Assembly: GCF_002086675.1 (NCBI RefSeq)
Contig: NZ_MVIF01000023.1
Span: forward strand, 1-63,777
Length of the DNA: 63,777 nucleotides
DNA from: Mycobacterium persicum
GTDB taxonomy: Bacteria; Actinomycetota; Actinomycetes; Mycobacteriales; Mycobacteriaceae
Reading direction: 5' to 3'
Shown here: positions 36,201-45,693 of the stretch, one piece after another
How positions within the stretch are numbered: the stretch's first letter is position 1
How the letters are laid out: each line of letters starts with the position of its first letter
The notes under the pieces: model-generated
Database searches by the model: none
Seen by the model: only the letters and a program-made list of their open reading frames with translations
What the model was told of the DNA's origin: nothing
Translations under genes and position numbers: made by a program

Positions 36201-36824
36201 GATCTGTGCGGGCTGCCGGTCGCGGTGTTCCGCTGCGACATGATCCTGGCCGACACCACGTGGGCGGGTCAGCTCAACGTGCCGGACATGTTCACCCGGA
36301 TGATGCTGAGCCTGGTGGCCACCGGCATCGCACCCGGTTCGTTCTACGAGCTGGATGCCGACGGCAACCGCCAGCGTGCCCACTACGACGGCTTGCCGGT
36401 GGAGTTCATTGCCGAGGCCATCGCGACGCTGGGCGCCCGCGGCGGGGACGGCTTCCAGACCTACCACGTGATGAACCCGTACGACGACGGCATCGGGATG
36501 GACCAGTTCGTCGACTGGCTCGTCTCCCCGACTAATGGGGCCGGATGTGCCATCCACCGCATCGACGACTACGGCGACTGGCTGCGACGATTCGAGACCG
36601 CGCTGCGCGGCCTGCCCGAAAAGCAGCGTCACGCGTCACTACTGCCGTTGCTGCACAACTACCAGAAACCGGCGCCGCCGCTGCACGGGTCGATGGCTCC
36701 GACCGACCGGTTCCGAGCGGCCGTGCAGGACGCGAAAGTAGGCCCGGATAAGGATATTCCGCACATCTCGCCGCAGATCATCGCGAAGTACCTCAGTGAC
36801 CTGCGTTTGCTCGGACTGCTCTGA
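33279..36824 (+). CDS. car: Carboxylic acid reductase (fatty acid reductase, FadD9-type)
   Basis: The 1181-aa protein has three modules: an adenylation domain (about 1-650; [17 protein letters not shown] from residue 250, [18 protein letters not shown]), a carrier domain with the phosphopantetheine site [10 protein letters not shown] (Ser692), and an NADPH-binding reductase domain starting [11 protein letters not shown] (787-797) with [16 protein letters not shown] containing the Tyr-x-x-x-Lys pair. It activates a carboxylic acid as acyl-AMP, loads it on the carrier and releases the aldehyde. A separate phosphopantetheinyl transferase is needed. Corresponds to Rv2590 (fadD9). The MarR gene and a palindrome lie directly upstream. 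Confidence 0.96.
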   Translation: MSTTTRDKHLERRIETLIHDDAQFAAAKPDPAIAAALEKPGLSLPEIIWTALQGYADRPALGQRAVEYLTDAQNGRTSVRPLPHFETITYRQLGDRVGALARALTHDSVRADDRVCVLGFNSLDYTTIDMALAMIGAVSVPLQTSAAVTQLQPIVAETEPTMMAASVNQLSDAVDVLLSGHLPAKLVVFDYHPEVDDQREALDTARERLADTAVVVQTLEDVLDRGTTLPAGPVVEPPAVSGHTDSLALLIYTSGSTGAPKGAMYRQSNVGKMWRRSSKNWFGPTAASITLNFMPMSHIMGRGILYGTLGNGGTAYFAARSDLSTLLEDLRLVRPTELNFVPRIWETLYSEYRRAVDQRSIDPGDPAAREAVEAQVMAEQRQDLLGGRYIFAMTGSAPISPELRNWAEALLEIPLLDGYGSTEAGMVLFDGEVQRPPVIDYKLVDVPDLGYFSTDQPYPRGELLVKTENMFPGYYKRPEVTAGVFDADGYYRTGDVVAEVAPDRLVYVDRRNNVLKLAQGEFVTVAKLEAAFGNSPLVRQIYVYGNSAHPYLLAVVVPTEEALASSAGTDIAALKPLIADSLQTVAKEAGLQSYEVPRDFIIETTPFTLENGLLTGIRKLAWPRLKQHYGDRLEQLYSELAASQANELSELRRSGADAPVRETVSRAAVALLGAASTDLSPDAHFTDLGGDSLSALTFGNLLREIFDVDVPVGVIVSPASDLAAIADYIEGERQGSKRPTFAVIHGRDALEVHASDLTLDRFIDASTLVAAPALPRPSAEVRTVLLTGATGFLGRYLALDWLERMDLVDGKVIALVRAKSDDDARARLDKTFDSGDPELLAHYRRLAADHLEVLAADKGEANLGLDPAAWQRLADTIDLIVDPAALVNHVLPYSELFGPNALGTAELIRLALTTKIKPYTYVSTIGVGDQIEPGTFTEDADIRRISATRQINDSYANGYGNSKWAGEVLLREAHDLCGLPVAVFRCDMILADTTWAGQLNVPDMFTRMMLSLVATGIAPGSFYELDADGNRQRAHYDGLPVEFIAEAIATLGARGGDGFQTYHVMNPYDDGIGMDQFVDWLVSPTNGAGCAIHRIDDYGDWLRRFETALRGLPEKQRHASLLPLLHNYQKPAPPLHGSMAPTDRFRAAVQDAKVGPDKDIPHISPQIIAKYLSDLRLLGLL

Positions 36825-36859
36825 AATAGCCGGCAGTGACGCGGGCCCTGCCCGCTGGC

Positions 36860-37540
36860 TTACACGCCGGCACGGTGTCGGCGCAGGAACCGGCTGCGGT
36901 GCTCGGTGCTTGCGGCTTCACCGCTCGCCGCCGGCATTTTTTGTGCCCGCGGCATGGTGAGGGCTTCGGAATACTTTGCGTCCGAATACGGCTCTGGCGA
37001 CGCCCCGGCCGCGGGTTCGTCCGCCGCAGCGACCTGTTCGTCAGCCGGCGGCGCGGCAGGCACCGGCCGGACATCACGGGCCAGCCGCACCGCCAGGCGA
37101 GACAGGACCGCGCCGGCCAGGAAGACGATCAGCACCCCCAAGCCGGAGAAGTAGGCGAGCTCCAACGCAGCGCGCTTGCGATCCGTTACGGCGACCGGAT
37201 CCCCCACCGAGCCGATCCGCAACAGCGGGGCGAACTGGGTGCCGACCACGAACCATGCACCGGCGAGGGCGGCCAGCCAGCCACCGAGCATTGCGATGGC
37301 GCGATTGCCGGAAATGATCAGCAGCAGACCCCCGAGCGCCGCGGCGACGCCCGGCAACACCTCGAGCCAGCCCCGCGCGGCGGTCCACACCTGACCCGGG
37401 GTGTAGGCGAAATCGAATCGGGGACCGATGAACGGAATCAGCGCACCCCAGGCGCCCAGAATCACTAGGAGCAATCCCGTCACCACTCCGCGGGAGCGCG
37501 GCATCCGCAGCGTTGCGGGGCGGTCTTCTGTGTGCTTCAT
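36860..37540 (-). CDS. Four-helix membrane protein with Ala/Pro-rich cytoplasmic tail
   Basis: From ATG at 37540 (GAGGAGG upstream) the product is 226 aa with four predicted membrane helices: VVTGLLLVILGAWGALIPF, LPGVAAALGGLLLIISG, AIAMLGGWLAALAGAWFVVG and YFSGLGVLIVFLAGAVLSRL, then a tail of about 80 residues rich in Ala, Pro, Glu and Arg. I recognise no functional motif; it resembles mycobacterial hypothetical membrane proteins. Divergent from the PE_PGRS gene. Confidence 0.75.
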   Translation of the reverse strand: MKHTEDRPATLRMPRSRGVVTGLLLVILGAWGALIPFIGPRFDFAYTPGQVWTAARGWLEVLPGVAAALGGLLLIISGNRAIAMLGGWLAALAGAWFVVGTQFAPLLRIGSVGDPVAVTDRKRAALELAYFSGLGVLIVFLAGAVLSRLAVRLARDVRPVPAAPPADEQVAAADEPAAGASPEPYSDAKYSEALTMPRAQKMPAASGEAASTEHRSRFLRRHRAGV

Positions 37541-37637
37541 GGCAGCCTCCTCGTTAGGTACCGGCTTGGGTACCCCGACGCTCTGGCGATGTAACGCCCG
37601 GGCGCGCGATGACCGCTCGATCTGGCGAAACCGCTGA

Positions 37638-37657
37638 CAACGTTTGCCGAAACGTTG
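37638..37657. promoter_or_regulatory. Perfect 8-bp palindrome between the membrane protein and PE_PGRS genes
   Basis: CAACGTTT (37638-37645) and AAACGTTG (37650-37657) form a perfect inverted repeat with spacer GCCG in a 182-base divergent promoter region, 66 bases before the PE_PGRS ATG. A strong operator candidate; the cognate regulator is unknown. Confidence 0.55.
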
Positions 37658-37722
37658 ACAATTACCTCCGGCATTGCTTACAGCCGTGGCGTACGTCACG
37701 TAACGGGTCTCGGGAGGGTTCG

Positions 37723-38583
37723 ATGTCGTTTGTGTTCGCAGTTCCGGAGTTTCTGACAGCGGCAGCGCAGGATGCGGCCACCATCGGCACGTCGCTGAGT
37801 ACGGCAAACGCCGCGGCGGCATCGTCCACGACAGGAGTGCTGGCGGCCGGTGCCGACGAGGTGTCGCAGGCCATTACGGCACTGTTCAACGGCTACGCCG
37901 CGCAGTATCAGTCGGTGAGCGCCCAGGTCGCGCAGCTTCATCAGAGTTTCGTCCAGACGTTGAACGCGGCCAGTGGGGCGTATGCGGGCGCCGAGGCGGC
38001 TAACGTCACGCCGTTGCAGACGTTGGAGCAAAGCTTGTTGGGCGCCATCAACGCGCCCGCCCAGACGTTGTTCGGGCGGCCGTTCATCGGCAATGGCGCG
38101 GACGGGACGGCGACAAGTCCTAACGGCGGTGCCGGTGGCATTTTGTACGGCACCGGCGGCAACGGTTTTACCCAGACGACGGCCGGGCAGCCCGGCGGTG
38201 CGGGGGGTTCTGCGGGCCTGATCGGCAACGGCGGCATCGGCGGGACCGGTGGCAGTGGCGGCACCGGTGGCCACGGCGGGTTCGGAAACGGCACCAAGAA
38301 CAGCGCGGGCGCCGGCGGCAAAGGCGGCGATGCCGCTATCGGTGGCACGGGCGGAGCGGGCGGCAATGCAGTATTCGGCATCGGCGGTACCGGCGGCACC
38401 GGTGGCACCGGCGGCAACGGCGGCACCGGCGGTGACGGCGGTGGCGGATTCGGTAGCGTCGGCACCAGTGGCGGCGGCGGAAGCCCGGGCGCGGCGCCGC
38501 TGGGTTCCGCGGGCGGGGCGGGTGGCGATGGCGGCTCCGCCGGCACCGGCGGAGCCGGTGCTCCCGCCCGATCACCCTTCTAA
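37723..38583 (+). CDS. PE_PGRS family protein (syntenic with PE_PGRS44)
   Basis: The 286-aa protein has a full PE domain ([20 protein letters not shown] to [11 protein letters not shown], about residues 1-97), the linker [13 protein letters not shown] and about 140 residues of GGTGG/GGNGG repeats, ending APARSPF. GGGAGG lies upstream of the ATG. It follows the car region as Rv2591 does in M. tuberculosis, but is much shorter than I recall for PE_PGRS44; PGRS regions vary easily by repeat loss. Probably exported by ESX-5. Confidence 0.93.
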   Translation: MSFVFAVPEFLTAAAQDAATIGTSLSTANAAAASSTTGVLAAGADEVSQAITALFNGYAAQYQSVSAQVAQLHQSFVQTLNAASGAYAGAEAANVTPLQTLEQSLLGAINAPAQTLFGRPFIGNGADGTATSPNGGAGGILYGTGGNGFTQTTAGQPGGAGGSAGLIGNGGIGGTGGSGGTGGHGGFGNGTKNSAGAGGKGGDAAIGGTGGAGGNAVFGIGGTGGTGGTGGNGGTGGDGGGGFGSVGTSGGGGSPGAAPLGSAGGAGGDGGSAGTGGAGAPARSPF

Positions 38584-38639
38584 TCACCCCCGGCGGGTGG
38601 CCGGGCCACGGCAGTTTGCAGCGCTCGCGGCTACCAGGC

Positions 38640-39752
38640 CTAACCGGGCGGTTTCTCGACCTTCCGAACGGCCGAGCCCACCGCCTCACCCAGCGAGGCG
38701 AACCCGCCGTCATGCAGCCGGCGGGCAATCCCGTCGTGAATGTGCTTGGCCCACAAGGCCCCGCCGTAGATGAACCCGGTATAGCCCTGCAGCAGCGACG
38801 CGCCCGCGGTGATGCGCTCCCATGCGTCGTCGGCGGTCTCGATACCGCCCACGCTGATCAACACCAGGCGATCGCCGACCCGGTCGTAGAGCCGGCGCAG
38901 CACCTCGGTGGCGCGGCGTGCCACCGGCGGTCCGGAAATACCGCCGGCGCCCAGCTCGTCGACTCCGGGGGTCGCCAGGCCGTCCCGCGACACCGTGGTG
39001 TTGGTCGCGACGATCCCGGCAACACCCAACTCGACCGCCAGGTCCGCAATGTCGTCGATGTCGGAGTCGGCGAGATCCGGCGCGATCTTGACCAGCACCG
39101 GAGTCGAGGTTTCGGCCAGCACGGCGGCCAGGATGGGTCGAAGTGACTCCACCGCCTGCAAATCCCGCAGCCCAGGTGTGTTCGGCGAACTGACGTTGAC
39201 CACAAGGTAGGAGGCCAGCGGGCCGACCAGTCGGGCACTGGCCCGGTAGTCGTCAACCGCTTCGCCGGCGGGCGTCGTCTTGCTCTTGCCGATGTTGACC
39301 CCGATCGGCACCCGGGGTCGATGCCGGGTGAGCCGAATCGCGAGCGCTCCGGCGCCGTGGTTGTTGAATCCCATCCGATTGAGCAGCGCGTGGTCGGCGG
39401 GCAGCCGGAACATGCGCGGCGGCGGGTTTCCGGGTTGCGGATGCGCGGTGACGGTTCCCACCTCGGCATAGCCGAATCCCATCGCGGCCCAGGTGTCCAG
39501 CCCGGTCCCGTCCTTGTCGAAACCCGCGGCCAGCCCCAGCGGTCCGGGAAAGCGCACCCCGAACACGGTGCTGGCCAGTACTGGATCCGTCGGGCCCAGG
39601 CATCGGCTCAGCACCCGGCGTGCCGGCGCGACGGCGGTGACGGCACGTAGCACGGCGAAGACGAATGTGTGGGCACGCTCGGGCTGAAGGAGGAACAGCA
39701 GCCGCCGCACCAGGCCGTAGATCCAACCGTGGCGCCGGTCGCCGACCGTCAC
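38640..39752 (-). CDS. pyrD: Dihydroorotate dehydrogenase (class 2, quinone-dependent)
   Basis: The 370-aa protein has an N-terminal hydrophobic membrane-associating part ([25 protein letters not shown]), then the FMN barrel: [52 protein letters not shown] with the class 2 catalytic Ser, ATNTT, and [28 protein letters not shown]. It oxidises dihydroorotate to orotate in pyrimidine synthesis. Start GTG at 39752 overlaps the DUF5703 stop by 4 bases (GTGA), which supports this start. Rv2139 ortholog. Confidence 0.96.
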   Translation of the reverse strand: MTVGDRRHGWIYGLVRRLLFLLQPERAHTFVFAVLRAVTAVAPARRVLSRCLGPTDPVLASTVFGVRFPGPLGLAAGFDKDGTGLDTWAAMGFGYAEVGTVTAHPQPGNPPPRMFRLPADHALLNRMGFNNHGAGALAIRLTRHRPRVPIGVNIGKSKTTPAGEAVDDYRASARLVGPLASYLVVNVSSPNTPGLRDLQAVESLRPILAAVLAETSTPVLVKIAPDLADSDIDDIADLAVELGVAGIVATNTTVSRDGLATPGVDELGAGGISGPPVARRATEVLRRLYDRVGDRLVLISVGGIETADDAWERITAGASLLQGYTGFIYGGALWAKHIHDGIARRLHDGGFASLGEAVGSAVRKVEKPPG

Positions 39753-39955
39753 GGTTCCGGCTGGTCGGACGACGCATTGTCCAGTCGAGACTTCTTGCGG
39801 CGCAACAACACCCGTCTGCTGCCGTCGGTATAGAGCCGCACCCGTGTCAGCTCCCAGCCGCGGTACTCGGCCTCGATGGACAACCGGGTGGACGCGCTCA
39901 GCCTGGTCACTTCCGGCGGCAGGCGTAACGGCGCCCACTCATATTCGTCCGACAT
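39749..39955 (-). CDS. DUF5703-type small protein
   Basis: A 68-aa protein beginning [20 protein letters not shown], with [21 protein letters not shown], the pattern of short actinobacterial proteins found next to pyrD. ATG at 39955. It overlaps the pyrD start by 4 bases, so the two are translationally coupled. Function unknown. Confidence 0.85.
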   Translation of the reverse strand: MSDEYEWAPLRLPPEVTRLSASTRLSIEAEYRGWELTRVRLYTDGSRRVLLRRKKSRLDNASSDQPEP

Positions 39956-40008
39956 GTCAGTATCCCAGCCCGCGGGCAGCCGGCTCCGTCTCGGCGCGGG
40001 CCGGCCTT

Positions 40009-41094
40009 TCACGCGGCACCCGCCGCATGGTCGATGACCTGGACCCCGGCGCCCGACCCCGACACCACGTACAAGGTGCCCGACGCATCGTCGAAGGCCA
40101 GCGAGTTGGGTTGCTGCACGGTTGGGTAACGCACCTTTTCCACGGGTATTCCGGTGGACAGATCGTAACCAATGACGACGTTGGACGCGGTTTGGGATAC
40201 CCAGGCCAGCTCGCGGGAGCCGACCAGCCCATACGGGGCCTGCGGCACGGGGTAGGCCTGGCGCAGGATCAGCGGGTCGATACCGTATACCAGCAGTTGG
40301 CCGCCGCGAGTGTCGGCGACCAGTACCCGGCCCAGCGGATCGGCGGCCAGGGTAGTGGCGCCCTCTCCGGCGCGCAGTGCCTGCTGGACGCGACCGTCGG
40401 CGCCGACCGTCGTCACCGACGTCTGGCCGCGATCCAAGACCGCAGCGATATTTCCTTGTGTCACAAGGGAATCCACGCGCGCAAAGATCTTGATCCGGTT
40501 GGCTGTCCGGGCAGTGCCGGAGTTCGTGGAATCCAGGATGTAGACCGCGCCGTCGGCGCTGCCCAGCACCAGTTTGCCGTCGGCGCGCCGCGCGATCGCG
40601 GTGAACTCGGTGCCCGCGGCGTCTGCGACGCTGACCTGCGTGATGCGGCCGGCGGACAGGTCGACCACGAAGTAACCACCCCGGGTGGCCAGGTAGGCGG
40701 TGCCGCGGTTGTCGCAGGTCACCGCGGTCGCGGGCCCGGGCAGGCTGATCACGCGCGGCGGATTCCGCGCATCGTCGAACACGGTGATGCCCGATGGCGC
40801 GGACGGATCGGCGCCCGGGGTAAGAACCGCCAGCCGACGCGTGCCGTTGTCATACAGCGCCGCCTGTGGATGGCCGCTCAACGGCCGAATCACCCCCGCC
40901 GGCTCCTGGGAAACCGGCGGAGACACGGCAGGCTGCGCAGGCGGGATCGTCGGCGGCGCGGTTTGCAGCGGATTCGACGAACAAGCCGTCACCAATGTCA
41001 GCAAAGCGGCAGCGGCCCAAAGGCAGCGTTGAGCTGCTTGCTTAGTAGCTGTCAGCAACTGCCTAGTCCTCCGAACGTCGAGCCTGGGTCCCAC
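40009..41094 (-). CDS. lppL: Lipoprotein LppL, beta-propeller type
   Basis: The 361-aa protein has a lipoprotein signal (LWAAAALLTLVTAC, Cys38) and a Pro-rich linker. The body consists of repeated blades such as RVLVADTRGGQLLVYGIDP, PNSLAFDDASGTLYVVSGSG and GTAYLATRGGYFVVDLSAG, consistent with a propeller at the cell surface. It lies upstream of DUF5703 and pyrD on the same strand (53-base gap). Ortholog of Rv2138 by context. No ligand known. Confidence 0.88.
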   Translation of the reverse strand: MGPRLDVRRTRQLLTATKQAAQRCLWAAAALLTLVTACSSNPLQTAPPTIPPAQPAVSPPVSQEPAGVIRPLSGHPQAALYDNGTRRLAVLTPGADPSAPSGITVFDDARNPPRVISLPGPATAVTCDNRGTAYLATRGGYFVVDLSAGRITQVSVADAAGTEFTAIARRADGKLVLGSADGAVYILDSTNSGTARTANRIKIFARVDSLVTQGNIAAVLDRGQTSVTTVGADGRVQQALRAGEGATTLAADPLGRVLVADTRGGQLLVYGIDPLILRQAYPVPQAPYGLVGSRELAWVSQTASNVVIGYDLSTGIPVEKVRYPTVQQPNSLAFDDASGTLYVVSGSGAGVQVIDHAAGAA

Positions 41095-41190
41095 ATCTCA
41101 AGGAATTTCGACTATCCATGTCGCGTCCGATCTCGTCATGTTGCCCACGAAAAGCGGTGCTAGAGAGGTCTGGAGAGGTATTGTCGCGGC

Positions 41191-41493
41191 ATGACCGTCA
41201 CTGCTGACCGGCATGTTGCAAACAAACAGTTTGCTATCGAAGACATGTCGACGGGCATCTTCGCCAGCGGCTATGGACAGGTCGGCGACGGACGCAGTTT
41301 TTCCTTCCACATCGAACACCGGTCGCTCATCGTCGAAATCTACCGGCCGCGCTTGACCGCGCCCGTCCCGCAGGCCGAAGACGTCGTCGCGCGGTCGGTT
41401 CGCAGTCTGGTCGATATCGATGTCACCGACGAGCGCAGCCTGGCCGCCGCGGTGCGTGATGCGGTCGCCCAGGCGGCACCCGTTTCGCGCTAG
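41191..41493 (+). CDS. Conserved hypothetical protein (Rv2137c-like)
   Basis: A 100-aa protein starting [20 protein letters not shown], with a predicted mixed alpha/beta fold ([21 protein letters not shown], then [28 protein letters not shown]). Divergent from lppL and 61 bases before uppP on the same strand. I know no function. The location matches Rv2137c. Confidence 0.75.
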   Translation: MTVTADRHVANKQFAIEDMSTGIFASGYGQVGDGRSFSFHIEHRSLIVEIYRPRLTAPVPQAEDVVARSVRSLVDIDVTDERSLAAAVRDAVAQAAPVSR

Positions 41494-41554
41494 TCGCACC
41501 CGGTACCCGTGTGCCGTACCAGGTACGGTCGTCGTCGTGTCTGCGGTTGCGGCG

Positions 41555-42385
41555 ATGTCCTGGTGGCAAGTCATTTCATTGGCGGTGGTGCAGGGCTTGA
41601 CCGAGTTCCTGCCGGTGTCGTCCTCGGGGCATCTGGCGATCATGTCGCGGATCTTCTTCGACGACGACGCCGGCGCCTCGTTCACCGCGGTCACCCAGTT
41701 GGGCACCGAAGCCGCCGTCCTGGTGTATTTCGCGCGCGATATCGTGCGCATTCTGCGGGCCTGGGTAGACGGTCTGGTGGTCAAGTCGCATCGCAACGCC
41801 GACTATCGACTGGGCTGGTACGTCATCATCGGGACCATCCCGATCTGCATTCTGGGCTTGTTCTTCAAAGACGAGATCCGCTCCGGGGTCCGCAACCTAT
41901 GGGTGGTGGCGACGGCAATGGTGGTGTTCTCGGGGGTGATCGCACTCGCCGAATACCTGGGTCGCCAGCGTCGTCACGTCGAGCAACTGAACTGGCGCGA
42001 TGCCGTGGTGGTCGGCGTCGCCCAAACCCTGGCGTTGGTCCCGGGCGTCTCGCGGTCCGGGTCGACCATCAGCGCGGGCCTGTTTTTGGGGCTCGACCGC
42101 GAGTTGGCCGCCCGATTCGGCTTTCTACTGGCCATCCCCGCGGTGTTCGCCTCCGGTTTGTTCTCGCTACCGGACGCCTTCCACCCGGTGACCGAAGGGA
42201 TGAGCGCGACCGGGCCGCAGCTGCTGGTGGCGACCCTGATCGCGTTCGTGGTCGGCCTGTCCGCGGTGGCGTGGTTCCTGCATTTCCTGTTGCGGCACAA
42301 CATGTATTGGTTCGTGGGTTATCGGATCTTGGCCGGCGGAGCAGTGCTTGTGTTGCTGGCAACCGGGACGGTGGCCGCGACGTGA
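41555..42385 (+). CDS. uppP: Undecaprenyl-diphosphatase (bacitracin resistance, UppP/BacA)
   Basis: The 276-aa integral membrane enzyme has the two signature loops: [15 protein letters not shown] near the N-terminus and [13 protein letters not shown] in the middle, within about seven to eight helices. It dephosphorylates undecaprenyl (decaprenyl) diphosphate to recycle the cell-wall lipid carrier. ATG at 41555 gives MSWWQVIS, the start seen in Rv2136c; the open frame extends to 41420 but is antisense-like there. The stop overlaps the next gene (GTGA). Confidence 0.96.
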   Translation: MSWWQVISLAVVQGLTEFLPVSSSGHLAIMSRIFFDDDAGASFTAVTQLGTEAAVLVYFARDIVRILRAWVDGLVVKSHRNADYRLGWYVIIGTIPICILGLFFKDEIRSGVRNLWVVATAMVVFSGVIALAEYLGRQRRHVEQLNWRDAVVVGVAQTLALVPGVSRSGSTISAGLFLGLDRELAARFGFLLAIPAVFASGLFSLPDAFHPVTEGMSATGPQLLVATLIAFVVGLSAVAWFLHFLLRHNMYWFVGYRILAGGAVLVLLATGTVAAT

Positions 42386-43110
42386 CGGTCATCCTGTTGC
42401 GTCATGGCCGTTCCACCTCGAACACGGCGGGCATCCTGGCCGGCAGGTCCGAAGGCGTCGACCTCGACGACAAGGGGCGAGAGCAGGCGGCGGCCCTGAT
42501 CGATCGGCTCGGTGACTTGCCGGTCCGCGCGGTGGTGTCGTCGCCGATGCTGCGGTGCCGCAGCACCGTCGAACCGTTGGCTGATGCGCTGTGTCTGGAG
42601 CCGCTCATCGATGACCGGCTCGCCGAGGTCGACTACGGCGAATGGACCGGCCGCAATATCGGCGACCTGACCAATGAGCCGTTGTGGCGGGTGGTTCAGG
42701 CGCATCCCAGTGCGGCGGTGTTTCCGGGTGGGGAGGGGCTGGCGCAGGTGCAGGCCCGCGCGGTTGCCGCGATCCGCGAGCACGACCGGCGGCTGGCCCT
42801 GGAATCCGAGGGCGACGTGTTATGGCTGGCCTGCACCCATGGGGACGTCATCAAGGCGGTGATCGCCGACGCCTACGGGATGCATCTGGATAGCTTTCAA
42901 CGGATCACCGCCGACCCCGCGTCGGCAAGTGTGGTCCGCTACACCGAATTACGACCCTTCGTGCTGCACGTCAACCACACCGGGGCGCGGTTGTCGGCGG
43001 GGCTGCGTGCGGCGCCTCCGCCCACAAGGGAGCCTGGCAACGAGCAGGCGACGGAGTCGGACAGGCAGGTGCCATCCGGCGATGCGGTGATCGGCGGTTC
43101 CACCGATTAG
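42382..43110 (+). CDS. Histidine phosphatase superfamily protein (Rv2135c-like)
   Basis: The 242-aa protein begins [17 protein letters not shown] with the RHG catalytic motif, followed by [23 protein letters not shown] and the second catalytic His in [14 protein letters not shown]. Such enzymes are acid phosphatases or phosphoglycerate-mutase-like. GTG at 42382 overlaps the uppP stop by 4 bases. The last about 45 residues are Pro/Thr/Gln-rich and probably disordered. Confidence 0.92.
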   Translation: MTVILLRHGRSTSNTAGILAGRSEGVDLDDKGREQAAALIDRLGDLPVRAVVSSPMLRCRSTVEPLADALCLEPLIDDRLAEVDYGEWTGRNIGDLTNEPLWRVVQAHPSAAVFPGGEGLAQVQARAVAAIREHDRRLALESEGDVLWLACTHGDVIKAVIADAYGMHLDSFQRITADPASASVVRYTELRPFVLHVNHTGARLSAGLRAAPPPTREPGNEQATESDRQVPSGDAVIGGSTD

Positions 43111-43172
43111 CACGATCGGCCTCCGCCGGCCCGGTCGATCCGGCGGCGTCTGCACGGTATTTTGGAGGTGCC

Positions 43173-43760
43173 ATGGCCCGCGCTATTCACGTCTTCCGCA
43201 CACCCGACCGCTTCGTCGCCGGGACTGTTGGCCAGCCCGGAAACCGCACGTTCTACATCCAGGCGGCTCATGACGACCGGGTGGTCTCGGTGGTGCTGGA
43301 GAAGCAGCAAGTCGCGGTGCTGGCCGAACGCATCGGCGCGCTGCTGCTGGAGGTGAACCGCCGCTTCGGTACGCCGGTGCCCCCGGAGCCCGCCGAGGTC
43401 GAGGACCTGAATCCGTTGATCATGCCGGTGGACGCCGAGTTTCGGGTCGGGACGATGGGGCTGGGATGGGATTCCGAGGCCCAGACGGTGGTCGTGGAGC
43501 TGTTGGCCGTCACCGACGCGGAGTTCGATGCCTCGGTGGTGCTCGACGACACCGACGAGGGCCCCGACGCCGTACGGGTGTTCCTGACGCCGGAGTCGGC
43601 ACGGCAGTTCGCTACCAGGTCCAACCGTGTCATCTCCGCGGGTCGTCCGCCGTGCCCGCTGTGTCAGGAACCGTTGGATCCGCAGGGACACATCTGCGCA
43701 CGGACCAACGGGTACCGGCGCGACCTGTTGTTCGGGTCTGACGATGAACCCGAGCAATGA
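43173..43760 (+). CDS. DUF3090 family protein (Rv2134c-like)
   Basis: A 195-aa protein starting MARAIHVFRTPDRFVAGTVG with the motif PGNRTFYIQAAHDDRVVSVVLEKQQV and a C-terminal zinc-ribbon-like CPLCQEPLDPQGHIC (Cys-x2-Cys then His-x-x-Cys). Ends overlapping the next start by 17 bases. The DUF3090, SCO1664-type and MSMEG_4193-type phosphatase trio is a conserved actinobacterial operon of unknown function. Confidence 0.92.
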   Translation: MARAIHVFRTPDRFVAGTVGQPGNRTFYIQAAHDDRVVSVVLEKQQVAVLAERIGALLLEVNRRFGTPVPPEPAEVEDLNPLIMPVDAEFRVGTMGLGWDSEAQTVVVELLAVTDAEFDASVVLDDTDEGPDAVRVFLTPESARQFATRSNRVISAGRPPCPLCQEPLDPQGHICARTNGYRRDLLFGSDDEPEQ

Positions 43761-44559
43761 CGAGGGTGAGGTGTTGCGCGACGGCGAGCTGACGGTCTTG
43801 GGCCGCATCCGCTCGGCGAGCAACGCGACATTTCTGTGTGAGTCCACGCTGGGCGCCACGACCGTCCATTGCGTCTACAAGCCGGTGGCGGGTGAGCAGC
43901 CGCTATGGGACTTTCCCGACGGGACGTTGGCCGGCCGCGAACTCAGCGCCTATCTGGTGTCGGCGTGGCTGGGCTGGAACATCGTGCCCTACACCGTCAT
44001 TCGTGACGGACCGGCGGGACCGGGCATGTTGCAGCTGTGGGTGCGGCAACCTGGTGACTCGTTGGGCGCGGATGCGCGTTCCGGGCCGGATTTGGTGGAC
44101 CTGTTTCCCACCCGCAAACCGCAGCCGGGGTATCTGCCCGTGCTGCGCGCCTACGACTATGCCGGCGACGAGGTCGTGCTGATGCACGCCGACGACGACA
44201 GGTTGCGGCGGATGGCGGTGTTCGACGTCCTGGTCAACAACGCCGACCGTAAGGGCGGCCATATCTTGTGTGGTGTCGACGGCCGGGTGTACGGCGTCGA
44301 CCACGGCGTGTGCATGCATGTCCAGGACAAGTTGCGCACCGTGCTGTGGGGGTGGGCGGGCAAGCCGATCGACGACCAGACGCTCGAGGCGGTGGCCGGG
44401 CTCGCCGATGCCCTTGCCGGACCGCTTGTCGATGCGCTGCGTGATCACGTCACCAGCGCCGAGATCGCGGCGCTGCGCCGGCGGGTGCGTGCGCTGCTGG
44501 ACAGTCCGGTGATGCCCGGACCCAACCGTCATCGTCCGATTCCATGGCCGGCGTTCTAG
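43744..44559 (+). CDS. SCO1664-family kinase-like protein (Rv2133c-like)
   Basis: A 271-aa protein from ATG 43744, which overlaps the DUF3090 stop by 17 bases. Visible blocks include [23 protein letters not shown], ending in a Lys and Glu/Asp-like arrangement, [28 protein letters not shown] with the DxxxNNxDR catalytic-like motif, and [10 protein letters not shown] (Asp-His metal-like). This pattern resembles the phosphatidylinositol 3-/4-kinase-like fold. Substrate unknown. A second plausible end overlap with cysQ does not occur (41-base gap). Confidence 0.88.
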   Translation: MNPSNDEGEVLRDGELTVLGRIRSASNATFLCESTLGATTVHCVYKPVAGEQPLWDFPDGTLAGRELSAYLVSAWLGWNIVPYTVIRDGPAGPGMLQLWVRQPGDSLGADARSGPDLVDLFPTRKPQPGYLPVLRAYDYAGDEVVLMHADDDRLRRMAVFDVLVNNADRKGGHILCGVDGRVYGVDHGVCMHVQDKLRTVLWGWAGKPIDDQTLEAVAGLADALAGPLVDALRDHVTSAEIAALRRRVRALLDSPVMPGPNRHRPIPWPAF

Positions 44560-44600
44560 GGCATGCGATTGGCCACCACGCATTCGGCGATACTGATCCG

Positions 44601-45401
44601 ATGAGCCCGGCCGCCGATAACCAGCGTGCCGACCTGACCGACGCCGCACTGGCCGCTGGCCTCGCCGCGGAGGCCGGTGAGCTATTGCTTGCCGTGCGCG
44701 AGGAGATCGGTTTCGATTACCCGTGGGCGCTCGGCGAGGCCGGTGACGCCCGCGCGAACTCGCTACTGCTGCGCCGCTTGCGGGAGGAGCGGCCAGGTGA
44801 CGCAGTGCTCAGCGAGGAAGCCCACGACGACTTGATGCGGCTGCGGTCCGACCGGGTGTGGATCGTCGACCCGCTGGACGGTACTCGCGAATTTTCGACG
44901 CGCGGCCGCGACGACTGGGCGGTTCATGTCGCCTTGTGGCAGCGCACCGCCGATGGCAGACCGCAGATCACCGACGCGGCGGTTTCATTGCCGGCCCGAG
45001 GGAACGCCGTGTACCGCAGCGACACTGTGACCGCCGACGCCGCGCCTGCCGGCATTCCAGACGTCATCAGAGTCGCCGTCAGCGCTACCCGGCCGCCGGC
45101 GATCCTGCATTACATGCGGCAGACGGTGGCTATCGAATTGGTGCGGATCGGCTCGGCGGGTGCAAAGGCAATGGCCGTGATCGACGGCTACGCCGACGCG
45201 TACTTGCACGCAGGGGGCCAATGGGAATGGGATTCGGCGGCGCCGGCAGGCGTGGTGCTCGCCGCGGGCATGCACGCATCACGGCTGGACGGCTCGCCGC
45301 TGCAGTACAACCAACTCGACCCCTACTTGCCCGACTTATTGATGTGCCGCAAAGAGCTGGCACCCGTCCTGCTTGGTGCCATCCGGCGAGCGTGGTGGTA
45401 A
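44601..45401 (+). CDS. cysQ: 3'-phosphoadenosine 5'-phosphate (PAP) phosphatase / inositol monophosphatase-like
   Basis: The 266-aa protein carries the inositol-phosphatase signatures [38 protein letters not shown] (metal-binding Asp-Pro-x-Asp-Gly-Thr) and the C-terminal [27 protein letters not shown]. It removes phosphate from PAP/PAPS and supports sulfate assimilation. ATG at 44601 gives MSPAADNQ and agrees in length with Rv2131c; the frame extends to 44544. It precedes mshC. Confidence 0.94.
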   Translation: MSPAADNQRADLTDAALAAGLAAEAGELLLAVREEIGFDYPWALGEAGDARANSLLLRRLREERPGDAVLSEEAHDDLMRLRSDRVWIVDPLDGTREFSTRGRDDWAVHVALWQRTADGRPQITDAAVSLPARGNAVYRSDTVTADAAPAGIPDVIRVAVSATRPPAILHYMRQTVAIELVRIGSAGAKAMAVIDGYADAYLHAGGQWEWDSAAPAGVVLAAGMHASRLDGSPLQYNQLDPYLPDLLMCRKELAPVLLGAIRRAWW

Positions 45402-45428
45402 GCCGCCGGACAATCGTCGGCGGTAGGG

Positions 45429-45496
45429 GCGGTGAGCGTGTGTTCTGGGCGCCGAGTGGGCGTTGGTGGCGGTGAGTGTGCGCTCTGGGCGCCGAG
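45429..45496. repeat. Imperfect direct repeat, 28 bp x2 at 40-bp period
   Basis: The 28-base unit GCGGTGAGCGTGTGTTCTGG... (45429-45456) recurs at 45469-45496 with three mismatches, in the cysQ-mshC intergenic region. A third, shorter GCCGAGCGTGCGC-like tail follows. Probably a small dispersed mycobacterial repeat. Confidence 0.65.
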
Positions 45497-45582
45497 CGTG
45501 CGCGCAGGGTGGGCCGACACGCAATCCAGTCGCCATAGCTGCACAACCAAAGTCCGGCGTTCACACTCGATGCACCGAGCCC

Positions 45583-45680
45583 GGCCGCTCGGAACGTGTG
45601 AGTCGCCGGGCCGGGCTTGATCGCCCGGCTCCTCCTCGCCCCGCTGCGCGGGCCGCTCGGAACGTTTGAGTCGCCGGGCC
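45583..45680. repeat. 30-bp direct repeat flanking 38 bp, upstream of mshC
   Basis: GGCCGCTCGGAACGTGTGAG... (45583-45612) is repeated at 45651-45680 with one mismatch (GTGTGAG versus GTTTGAG). The second copy ends 13 bases before the mshC ATG, so the promoter or leader of mshC lies inside or next to the repeat. May hold an operator or derive from tandem duplication. Confidence 0.75.
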
Positions 45681-45693
45681 TAGAGTCGAGGGC

